64,000 nt of DNA from Enterobacter sp. GTDB lineage: Bacteria > Pseudomonadota > Gammaproteobacteria > Enterobacterales > Enterobacteriaceae. This document shows positions 17,933 through 28,000 of this stretch, one piece after another (position 1 is the stretch's first letter; each line of letters begins with the position of its first letter). The DNA lies in NCBI GenBank assembly GCA_022649305.1, contig JALCNW010000015.1:1-64000 (forward strand). The letters run 5' to 3'. The notes beneath the pieces are model-generated. The model made no database searches. It was not told the DNA's origin and saw only the letters and a program-made list of their open reading frames with translations. Both the position numbers and the translations under genes were made by a program.

Positions 17933-19171
17933 TTACGCCTTGTCATCGTCATACTTGAACGAGAAAAGGAAAATCAGTGCGATAACGGCAGCGGCCACCG
18001 CCGGGATCCACCAGAATGTCACCCACGCCTGTGGCACAGTTTGGCCCGCGACCAGGCTGTTATACAGTGCGCCGGAAATCTGCGAGCCGAGCAGCATGCC
18101 GATGCCATAGGTGAACATCACGATCATGCTCTGCGCCTGGCCTTTGACCTTTTCGCCCGCCACGCGGTCGGTGTAGATAAAGCCGACAACAAAGAAGAAG
18201 TCATAGCACACGCCGTGCAGCAGGATGCCGAGATAGAGCAGGAAGCGCCCTTCCTCGCTCACGCCCAGCGCAAAGAAGGCGTAACGCACAAACCACGCCA
18301 GCATGCCGATCAGCAGCATGTATTTCACGCCCAGGCGGCGGAACAGCAACGGGATCACCAGCATAAAGACGATTTCGGACATCTGCCCGAACGACATCGC
18401 GGTGCTGACGTCTGCAATACCCGCATCCGCCAGGTAAGAGGCGGTATAGGCGTAATAGGTACCCAACGGCACGGAAATCAGCATCGCGCACAGAGAGAAG
18501 ATAAAGAAGTGACGCGTCTTGAGCAGCGCAAAGGCATCCGCGCAGAACAGATCGCGCACCTGTACCGGCAGCCCTTTCGCCGGCGCTGGCGTGTGCGGCA
18601 GCGTCAGGCTGTAGATTGCCAGCAGTATCGAACTGACCGCCGCCACCTGGAAAATGGTCACACTGGAAGAGACCCCGGTGACGCCGATAAAGATCCCGGC
18701 AACAATCCAGCCGATGGTGCCAAACACACGCACCACCGGAAAGGTTTTATCCACGTTGTTCAGGCTGTGAAACGCGATGTTGTTGGTCAGCGCCAACGTC
18801 GGCATATAGCAGAGCGTATAGCCAAACAGCAAACCAATCAGCAGCGCGCCGTTTTCCGCGATGAGTGCGCCAGGAACGAACCACAGCACCGCCGCACCGG
18901 CGAGGTGCATGACCGCCATGACTTTTTGTGACGGAAAGAACCGGTCGACCAGCATCCCAAGTACGAACGGCGACAGTATTGACGCGATCGGCCCTGCGGA
19001 GAACGCATCACCAATCAGCAAAGACATGTTGTGCTGGGTCATCACCAGGCCGAGCGTGACCGACCAGCTACCCCAGATAAAGAATTGCAGAAACATCATC
19101 AGCGACAGGCGCGGCACCAGCAGCCGGTGCTGCCCTATCGCCTTTCCACTACTTTCGGTTGTTGACACCAT
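17933..19171 (-). CDS. MFS nucleoside:H+ symporter-family permease (NupG/XapB-like)
   Basis: This 412-residue inner-membrane permease has 12 TM segments. The first is FLQFFIWGSWSVTLG, which resembles the start of NupG and XapB. It probably imports the substrate of the two enzymes encoded downstream, which could be a nucleoside, a glycoside or a sugar, since family members outside E. coli vary. The ATG at 19171 follows GAGG at good spacing; an upstream GTG at 19183 is less likely. It is the first gene of the operon, and its leader holds two LacI-type operators. Confidence 0.83.
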   Translation of the reverse strand: MVSTTESSGKAIGQHRLLVPRLSLMMFLQFFIWGSWSVTLGLVMTQHNMSLLIGDAFSAGPIASILSPFVLGMLVDRFFPSQKVMAVMHLAGAAVLWFVPGALIAENGALLIGLLFGYTLCYMPTLALTNNIAFHSLNNVDKTFPVVRVFGTIGWIVAGIFIGVTGVSSSVTIFQVAAVSSILLAIYSLTLPHTPAPAKGLPVQVRDLFCADAFALLKTRHFFIFSLCAMLISVPLGTYYAYTASYLADAGIADVSTAMSFGQMSEIVFMLVIPLLFRRLGVKYMLLIGMLAWFVRYAFFALGVSEEGRFLLYLGILLHGVCYDFFFVVGFIYTDRVAGEKVKGQAQSMIVMFTYGIGMLLGSQISGALYNSLVAGQTVPQAWVTFWWIPAVAAAVIALIFLFSFKYDDDKA

Positions 19172-19193
19172 GATAAGCCTCACCCAGAAAAAA

Positions 19194-19236
19194 GTAATCG
19201 ATTACAAAACGGTTCAAATAAAAAGTAATCGATTAC
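19194..19236. promoter_or_regulatory. Twin LacI-family operators
   Basis: Two identical perfect 12-base palindromes GTAATCGATTAC lie at 19194-19205 and 19225-19236, each flanked by AA. Centre-to-centre spacing is 31 bases, about three helical turns, so both face the same side of DNA. They sit 23 and 54 bases upstream of the permease ATG and are the obvious target of the LacI-type repressor encoded at 14711. Confidence 0.85.
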
Positions 19237-19415
19237 AAAATAAAGATCCCGTGGATCAAATCAGAAATGGGAGGGGGGTCACGATAAAGGATGATAGCGC
19301 TGTCGAAACGTCCTGAGCCCGGCTAAATAGCCAGGCGAAAAATGATTTTTACGATCTTATCGGTGCGTTTAAATCCGCATGCTCAATATTTTTAACCTGG
19401 GCGAGCATTTGTGAT

Positions 19416-19778
19416 TCACTCGAGCGAGTTTTGGCATTGCGCGATCATCGTATTGATAGTCCCGACGATCTCCGGCACGTGAGGAGCATAATAAAAATCA
19501 ACGCTTGTTTGCCTGTGACTAAATCTCGCGGTCTCAACCCAGGCCACATTTTCGTCGTTTGTATCCTTTAAATAAAAACGATTTATTCCACCAGGCAGAG
19601 GATCGTCTTTTTCCAGATAGAGCTTTTGACCTCGCGCCGCAGCTGACAGGCAATTTTCGACCGAGTTTTTGTGACCATCGATATAAACTGTTTTTGTTTC
19701 CGGGTGCAGGCCTACGCGCCCCAAATCTACGCAACCACACAAAGTAAGGGCCATAAAACTGAGTAGAACTTTGCTCAT
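19416..19778 (-). CDS. Small putative lipoprotein
   Basis: This 120-residue exported protein has a signal peptide with a lipobox (LTLCGC, the second Cys being the likely lipidated residue), followed by a polar domain containing two further Cys (ENCLSAAA and AQCQNSLE) that could form a disulfide. I do not recognise the family. The start at 19778 is chosen because CAGGGTG is correctly spaced and the signal peptide begins there; 12 more codons are open upstream. It stands alone at the edge of the AT-rich island. Whether it sits in the inner or outer membrane is unclear; residue +2 is Val, not Asp. Confidence 0.65.
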   Translation of the reverse strand: MSKVLLSFMALTLCGCVDLGRVGLHPETKTVYIDGHKNSVENCLSAAARGQKLYLEKDDPLPGGINRFYLKDTNDENVAWVETARFSHRQTSVDFYYAPHVPEIVGTINTMIAQCQNSLE

Positions 19779-20719
19779 GAGTACACCCTGATAAAGAATA
19801 AGTCTTACAACCATAAATATATCGTACTGATCATCAACAATCGTTGAACCATGCTGGCTTCACTTCCCCTGCTTATCCGTCAGACATGTCATTATCACTG
19901 GCACGGGCATGTACCGTACAAATCATATTGCCGGACAAATTCCTGAGAGACTGCGGCGTAATAAACACCGCTCTGGAGTTGAAGTAAATATCAACAACAC
20001 CACAATCATCAACCAAAAAACATGATATTAATAGAATAAAAAACTAAATACGCGATATTCACAGAATATAATTGTATTGAGCACTCAAGAATAGTCTTAT
20101 AGCTGCAACCAGAGATGCATAGCACAAGAGTGATAGGTGAAAGTACGACTGGAAACGATACGTGAAGAAAGAACCCGCTGACGGATGAGGTTTAAATAAA
20201 AGACATGATTCTTTGATTCAATTTCGCATCATCTTTGACGTGTTCAAGAGATCGTCTCAAATTGATGCAGATCAAAAATCATTCAAAAAACTAATCAGCA
20301 ATGGATTATAAAAAAAGCTACTAAAACAATTTTTCACACCTTTGCGGATGAATGAAAATCATACAGAACATTGCACAATTTTATTACTAACATCAGATCT
20401 AGTATTTTAACCTGCAAAATCGAGAATTTCTGGAGAAAAAGTTTAACATAAGACACAAACACTAACGCAATTGTCATGGTTAAATTTTGATGATTTGATA
20501 AGCATCACGTATGGGTAAGAAGAAATCATAAGGCTGGTTTGTCCGTCTCACTGAGAGTGGGTGTTGCAAACGACAACCTAAAAATATCAGAAATAGTGCC
20601 GCCAACAGATACGATGAGTCAGGAAAGAAACCAGCAATTAATAATTGAATTTTGCTGAGAGCGACTCAGTTGAGTGCTCCATAAATCATATACAAAAGGT
20701 ATAATTTTGGTTACTTACT
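19779..20719. other. 941-base AT-rich region without genes, upstream of adhesin cassette A
   Basis: I find no credible gene. The segment is markedly AT-rich compared with the flanking operons. It holds the 10-base inverted pair GAGCACTCAA (20079-20088) and TTGAGTGCTC (20670-20679), 591 bases apart; the first sits in TTGAG-CA-CTCAA. Such long AT-rich leaders often bind H-NS and several regulators upstream of horizontally acquired surface genes. Promoters for the regulator gene at 20720 must lie here, but none could be fixed by eye. Confidence 0.6.
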
Positions 20720-21406
20720 ATGGAAAAAACAACGGGAGCAGCATATATAATTTTAACGGATAACTATTATCTTTTTGCAGGACTGCGCGCGTCATCTATT
20801 GATATTACGTGTTATCAAGTCAATTACAGTGGAATGTGTGCTGATGAGTTTCCCAGTGCTAATACCGGCATGCATCAGATTATTATTATTGATGGCAATA
20901 TCTTCAAAGTGGGGAACTGGAAAGGGTATAAAGATTTGTGCCACAAATATCCTTTTGCCAGGCGTATATGGCTTTCCTTATCGAATGAATGGTGTATGTG
21001 GCCATCAGGATGCTCTTGTGATAAGCAAATATCGATCAAACTTGATGTCTTATCTTTATCAAGATGCCTGAACAAAATTGTTCAAATGAAGGAGGAAGTG
21101 GATTTTAATGTGCATTCCCCCATATTGAGCAAAAGGGAGACGCAAATATTTTCAAGATTATTTAGGTCTTCAAATGTTAACTCTGTCGCCAGAAGCATGG
21201 GAAGGTCTAGTAAGTTAATTTATGGGTATCGTGCACAAGTTATGCATAAATTTGGGTTTCATTCACCCGCCATGATGAACTGGACTTACTGGCATAACTT
21301 AGAAATTTTTGATAACTCGTGGTTACATGGATTACACAAATTAAAATGTAAGTGTTATGAATGTCAGTTCACCGTAACGGGCAGAATGAAACCTCATCGA
21401 ACATGA
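20720..21406 (+). CDS. Cysteine-rich LuxR/FixJ-type regulator (cassette A)
   Basis: This 228-residue cytoplasmic protein has an N-terminal degenerate receiver-like domain (about 8-110; starts AYIILTDNYYLF) and a LuxR-type HTH (about 133-185; LSKRETQIFSRLFRSS, then SVARSMGRSSKLIYGYRAQVM). The same N-terminal pattern (CIILTEDYFLY) occurs in the regulator at 30125, so the two are paralogues. It has ten cysteines, including WCMWPSGCSC near residue 96 and KCKCYEC near the C-terminus, which is unusual for a cytoplasmic regulator and suggests metal or redox sensing. It resembles YqeH/RcsA-like regulators only in arrangement. It is probably a regulator of the autotransporter downstream. Confidence 0.75.
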   Translation: MEKTTGAAYIILTDNYYLFAGLRASSIDITCYQVNYSGMCADEFPSANTGMHQIIIIDGNIFKVGNWKGYKDLCHKYPFARRIWLSLSNEWCMWPSGCSCDKQISIKLDVLSLSRCLNKIVQMKEEVDFNVHSPILSKRETQIFSRLFRSSNVNSVARSMGRSSKLIYGYRAQVMHKFGFHSPAMMNWTYWHNLEIFDNSWLHGLHKLKCKCYECQFTVTGRMKPHRT

Positions 21407-21473
21407 CGCTGAATTTATCACTATGTAAATAAAGCTAAGAGATTTTATCAGTAGTATCTCTTTGGAGTGATTT

Positions 21474-21902
21474 ATGCTGCAGGATAAGAAATTAATTTTT
21501 ATAGGGTATCTTATTGAAGGGAAGGTTTTATATAACTACAGGACTAAAAAACTTATTTGTTTGAATGGTTCTGGAGGCGAAGTACTTCTAAGAAAAACAA
21601 TGTCTCGGGTGTTGGAATACCTGATCAGTCATGCAACTAAAGATTTCGTCACGGATCTCGAACTCATGCATAGCGTGTGGGATCAACACGGTCTTAGCTC
21701 GTCGACGCAGCGGGTTTGGCAAGTTATGTCAAACGTCAAATCTCGTTTGTTAATTTTAGGAATCGATGATGACTTTATTATGAGAATTTCAAAGAAAGGA
21801 TACCTTCTCAAAAAAGACAGTGTAGAGGTGCTCTTTAGAAGTCGTCATGACTCTATGGCTGGCTATGAAGGTCAGGAGGAATTTATTAATAAACCAGAGT
21901 GA
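21474..21902 (+). CDS. Soluble winged-helix (OmpR/CadC-type DNA-binding) regulator
   Basis: This 142-residue protein is essentially a stand-alone Trans_reg_C winged helix (about 20-112) with a short tail and no TM segment. Recognisable parts are the wing region MRISKKGYLL and the recognition-helix stretch SSSTQRVWQVMSNVKSRL. It is clearly related to the protein at 42913 (STQRLWQVLHNL, NIKGRGYII). Stand-alone CadC-type DNA-binding domains occur next to surface-structure genes in enterobacteria. GGAG precedes the ATG. It lies 67 bases after the LuxR-type gene and 149 bases before the autotransporter gene, all on the same strand. Confidence 0.75.
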   Translation: MLQDKKLIFIGYLIEGKVLYNYRTKKLICLNGSGGEVLLRKTMSRVLEYLISHATKDFVTDLELMHSVWDQHGLSSSTQRVWQVMSNVKSRLLILGIDDDFIMRISKKGYLLKKDSVEVLFRSRHDSMAGYEGQEEFINKPE

Positions 21903-22051
21903 ATACGATGCTGCATTTTTTAAAAACACGCTCCTGCCATTAACTTCATTAACACGAATGTTAATGAAGTTAATGGTTTCCATTTCGAAATGAATGCAGA
22001 GTGTGCGATTTTTCAACATTTAATTTTAGCCATTTATTGATAGTAGGATAT

Positions 22052-25000
22052 ATGAATAAAGTTTTTAAAGTCATCTGGAATTCCCAATTGCAGCTTTATA
22101 TTGTTGCTTCTGAATTAGCGAAGGGTGTTTGTCGCTCGACCACGCGCTCCTCATCAGAAGAAAGCAGCGCTAATCCGCAGCTCCCTGCGATGGTGGCAAC
22201 TATTGCACTAAGTACTTTCTGCGTCCCGCTAAGTAATGCGGCAGAAATGAGCGTCTATGCTTTTGATCCAACGGACCCAACAGAAATTCATGTTAACGGC
22301 ACAGGTAACAACCTAACCGGAAGCTATGCGGTCATCAAGCGTGGAAGCGGCGGCTATAAGCGATTGACGCTTGGCGAGGCTAAAGAGGCCGGACTACTTG
22401 GGACCAATTCCGATCTGGTCGGAAAATATGATTTGTTGAAAATGGGTTCTCAAATAAAATCAATAAATTACATTGATCCTCATACCGGCGCCAATTTATC
22501 AATGAAAGTGTATGACAGCGATGCTTTTTATCAGGCGTCGTTGACAGATTTTGTTATTAATGCCTCGACCCCCGTTGGCCCCACTGGTCAATATATTGAT
22601 CGAAACCTTTATACAGTCGGTAAAGATAGCGCCCTTGACGTTAATGTTGGTTCGCTGTCAACAAACTGGATGAATAACGTTGAAAATAATTTTTCAGCGT
22701 TAATGAAAAGCTCTGATAAAAATAAAAACAATAGTTCAGCATTTTTTGTGTCTTCAGATGACGGCAAAGCAACGCTTAACTATAATTCTAAAAGCATTAT
22801 CCAATTAGGCAATAATAACAATAACTTCAAAGGTTCGACAACACCTATTGCCTGGGCAGTTCTGGATAAATACACTGGCACATTTGATAGCCTGATAGGC
22901 ACGCAAACTGTCACAAACATTGAAGAGTTTGTCGCGTACAACAACGCCCTTATTCAGGCGTTACAAAAGGGTGATATTAAGCTTACTGAAGCTCAGTATA
23001 GTGCAGAATTGAATAAAGCTCGCGATACTATTCCCTACCCTATTTACACGAATGAAAGTGCAATCGGCAATGATGATGCTGTAAGAGCCAATATCAACAA
23101 AAACTCGGTGTCGTTCATTCACGGTAATGGTAAAGATGCCGCCATCAATATTGGTAGTGACGCGAATCTTCAGCTTTTATGGTCTGACGCAACTCTCGTT
23201 AATCTTGAGAATGGCGCATCACTTGTTAATAACGGCACGCTAGGCACCGTCAATAATACGCTCCAGGGGGCCTATGTTGTTGCAGTGAGAAGCGGATCAT
23301 CCTTTGTTAATAATGGTGTTATTGATGCTGGCACTAATGACGAAATGCGGTTACTGGATGGAAGTAGCGACCAATATGTCATGGGTGGACAGCAAACCGG
23401 TATTATGGCTAACGGTGCTTCGGCAATACATAATACTCAATCAGGTATTATCAATTTAGCAACCAGTAGTAGCCAGAATAGCAATGATGCCGTTCAACTT
23501 AATGATGACTCCGTGATGACGAATGATGGCGTTATTAATGTGTCATCAACTCGTCAGTTCAGTACACAAGGAACGCCTGTTACCACGGGTGTGAAGTTAA
23601 GCCAACGGTCATCGTTTACAAATAATGGTCTTATTTATATTGGCAGAGAAGCACAGCGCGAAGCGACGGACGACGTGGCTGATCTGGCGATTCCCAGTAA
23701 GTCAGTGGGTGTGCAGATTACTGATAATGCGGGTTTTATTAACGCTGACACATCAAAGATTGTTATTGGTTCGCTGGCATCGGATGCCACCGCAATCAAG
23801 GTATCCAGCACGGCTTCGACAAGCCCTGTTGTTAATCAGAAAGGGACAATTGAGGTCAACGGTATCGTTAATGGGACGACTGCTGCCAATACCGGTATTG
23901 CGGTATCGAGTGGAACCACTCTTGATAGTGTAGTTAACAGCGGCACAATAGACCTGAACGGTATTTACGGCATTGGTATAGACGTCACCGATGGCGGAAT
24001 GGCCACGCATAGCGGCGTTATCAATGTTAACGGCGGCATGGATCCGGTCTCAAAATACAGCAACTATGGCATTCGTACCGAAGGCGATGGCTCGGTAGCA
24101 AGCGTATCCGGAAGCATTAATCTCAAAGGCGATAACGCTATTGGAGTCTATGTTCAGAATAAAGGGTTGATAGCACTAACGGGAACGGGAGAGGTCAATT
24201 TTTCGACCGGGAATCATCAAACTGGCTACTACATCTATGGGTCAGGTTCATCTGTCGTCAATAATTCTGACAGCATCCAGAATGTTTCAACCACAGATTC
24301 CACCCTCTACCGAATCGATGGTGGTGCGACCTACAGTGGCTCAGCGTCTTCTCAATCACAATTGGTCGCATCGGGCGAAGGGTCAACCATTGTACGGACA
24401 ACGGGCGCTGGGAGCATTTTTAACTCAGGTAGCTTTAACTTCTCGGTGACGGGTGAGAATGCGACTGCGGTATCGGTTGAAGGTGGCGCCTCAGGGACCA
24501 TATCGAGCGACACTTCCATCACCCTTTCCGGGAGAAATACCACGGCAGGCATTGTTGATGGCGATTACTATTCGCTGGATGGCACGATTAACGAAACCTT
24601 GTCCGGAAATTCTCTGCTGACAACGAATGCGATTCTGGATTCTGCAAATTCAGCAGCGGGCGTATCCGGTTATATTGCCAGAAATGGCGGGCATTTGATT
24701 CATAATGGTTCCATTAACTTTACTTCCGATAATAGTACAGGGATTTACGTTGACGGTGGCATTCTCGAAAATAACAGTAAAATTGAGGTTAATGGCGTAG
24801 CCGTTAATATCCAGGGAGAAAATTCGACTGTTACCAACACCGGCACAGTCACTGCTACTGACGGCACGGCTGCTTTCCTGGTGGGAAATAACGCCTCTTT
24901 AGTCCTTGACGGAAAAGGTGAAACCCATGCAGCGGGTACTGCTCACGGTATTTTAATCGATACTGGGGCTATAGGCCTGGAAGTGAATAACGCCACCATT

Positions 25001-28000
25001 AATATGGCCAGCACGGGTACCGGAAGTGCAATTGAAAACAAAGGCGCAGTTGATGGGTTACAGCTCATCAATACCACGTTAAATGTTGGAAATGGGATCG
25101 GTATTCATACCGGCGCATCGCTGGCTTCGACGAACTCAGGGAGTATTAATATCTCGGGTAGCGGCACCGGTATACTTTTTGAAAATGTCGCTGATGGCTC
25201 TGACACCGATAACGTCCTTGATATCTCTGATTCCAGGGATCTGTTCATCAACGTTAACTCTGCACAGGGTACCGGGATCGTCACTCGTGCCAGCACCGAC
25301 CTGAAAACGGGAGCTAGCGTCAATGTCCTTAACAGTGAAGGGAATTCGGCTCTGGTTATCGAGGGCACGACAAAAAATGTCGAACAATCAGGAATATTAA
25401 CATCTGTCTCAGAGAACAGTCCTGTCGTCAAAATAGTGACCACTGCACTGGAAAGCTTCACCAACAAGGGCACTATCTCTGCACTTGATTCCGCACATAA
25501 AGCGATTGAGACGTTAACCGGTAAAGGCCTGACGTTTATTAATGCCACCGGCGCTAACATCATTGGCCAGTTAAATCTTCTCAGCGGAGACAATACGATC
25601 ATTCTTGAATCAGGCAGCTCGGCTACGGATATCACAAGCGGTTCTGGTTCAGATTCATTCATTTTAAAAAATATCACTCATGATCAAAGTGACAGTATTT
25701 TTACCTCCTTAAACGGTGGGGAGGGTGAAGACAAACTGACGCTTCAAAACTCTGCTTACACGCTCAATCAACCAAACCGTATCAATAATATCGAGCACGT
25801 CCTGCTTACTGAAAACTCCGTATTGACGTTGAACAATACGTCCCTGGCGCAGGGAGATGATGGCGCAAATGGAGAAGGAACGGGATTCCAGATAGATGAG
25901 ACGAGCAAGCTGAATATTGAACATGGCACCGGGCTTGTCTTTGATAATCACCTTTCTGGTACGGGGGTGTTAGCCGTCAATACATCCGGTCATGATTTTT
26001 CCTTTGATACTAACAATGCATCAGATGGATTTGCAGGGATGGTTGAACTGACTGATAGCCAGTTTGAGTTGGGCGGGGTCAATACTATCGCCCTCTCAGC
26101 AGCGACTTTGCGTGTAGGGGAAAAAAGCCATGTGCAGGTCTCTTCTGGTGAACAGCGCATCGGGCAGTTGGCCTTTGCTGGAGGCTCGGTTCATTTCGAT
26201 GGCGTAACACCAGGTAACGCGAGCGCATCGGGCATCATTACTGCCGATAAGCTCGATCTGTTGGGCCGGGGCGATATTGTGGTTGATCCGGGAACCGTCG
26301 ATAACCTTAATCCTGCACTCAATACTCACCGCCCTCTTCTCGAACAAGATGACGGGCAAGCACTCATCAAGCTCGCCAGCGCAGACACCTCCGTTACAGG
26401 TGGTGCCGGTAATCTGAATCTGAAGGATAAAAACGGTAATACGATTACTGACTCCATGACGATTGATATCACACAGAACGACAGCACCGTTGCAAAGGGT
26501 ACCTTCGACTATCGACTTTCTTCCGGGGACAACGATGATGGTCTTTACGTGAGTTACGGACTGACTCAGGTTGAGTTGCTGGGTAAAAACAACGATACCC
26601 TGATTTTGGACGCTGCCGGAAAAACGGGTAATGCAGCGGATCTCAGTGCGAAGATTATTGGTAGTGGCGACATCGCCTTTAATAGTGCGAAAGGCGAATC
26701 GGTGACGCTGTCGAATATGGATAATCACTACAGCGGAATGACCGATATCCGTAGTGGTAATTTATCCATGCTGAACAACAATGTTCTTGGCAATACTCGT
26801 GAATTAAAGCTTGCTGCGGATACTGAATTTAATATGAATGGCTATTCGCAAACCATCGGAACGCTTAACACCAGCCAGGGCTCAGAAATACAGCTCAACG
26901 GCGGTCAATTGACTCTGCTTGAAGGGGGCGTGTCATCGGGTGAACTGACTGGCGATGGGCAACTCAATATCGACGGCGGAACGCTGATTGTTAGCGGAGA
27001 TAACGTCCGGCTAAATTCGAAAACCACCATTTCCCAGTCGGCGATTGCCCTACTGGATAATACGCTTGGGCTGGGGAAAGGCGAGATTGTGACTGCGGGG
27101 ATACTGGAACTGAGTAAAGCCGCCGGTACGCTTTATAACAGCCTTAGTGATGCAGGTAATGTCCTGCTCTCTTCAAGCCAAATCGCATTGTCGGGCGATA
27201 ACAGCGCGTTTAAGGGACTTTTTGATATCGACTCTGCCTCATCCCTTACCGCATCTTCTGCCAGCCAGCTTGGTTCAGCAGAGGTGAACAACGAGGGAAC
27301 ATTTGTTCTTAACGCCAATAATGATTGGTCGCTGACTAACCTGGTTCAAGGTTCTGGGAACGTTTCGAAAGAGGGTACCGGAATTATTGCGCTGAATGAC
27401 AGTGCGCAATGGACAGGCTCCACAGACATCAACGCTGGCGGCATAACCTTAGGTACTTCGGAAAAGGCTTTTGTTCTCAACAGTAATAAGGTCACCGTTC
27501 ACCAGCAGGCATCTTTATCCGGCTTTGGCGGGGTGACAGGAAACCTCGTCAACAACGGCACCTTAGTTATTGGTAGCACGCATGACACGACCAGCCAAAA
27601 TACATCCACTTTTAATGTTGGCTGGGATTTAAGTAACAGCGGCGTCATTGCATTAGGTTCGCCGGGGCACTCTGCTGGTCATCAGTTGGTCATTAATGGC
27701 GATTACACCGGAAACGGTGGTCAAATAAATCTGAATACCGCCCTTGGGAGTGACGACTCCCTTACCGACAAAATGATTGTTAATGGCAGCACGTCTGGCA
27801 CAACGCGCGTCAGCGTTCAAAATGCTGGCGGTACGGGTGCGAAAACACTAAATGGCATCCAGATTATTCAGGTCAACGGCCAGTCCCAGGGCGATTTTAC
27901 TCAAGCAAGCAGGATTGTTGCGGGGGCGTACGATTACACTCTCGCCCGTGGGCAGGGGGAGTCGAATGGTAGCTGGTATCTGACGAATACCTCGTCGCAA

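Noticed and set aside
16796-18931. A 711-codon open frame on the + strand
   Set aside because: It lies antisense to three well-supported genes (dehydrogenase, isomerase, permease) with proper ribosome sites. Its translation is Gln/His/Arg-rich low-complexity sequence typical of an antisense frame in GC-rich DNA.
22001-22051. A longer N-terminus for the autotransporter starting at GTG 22001
   Set aside because: The extended signal peptide begins exactly at ATG 22052, which has AGGA upstream.
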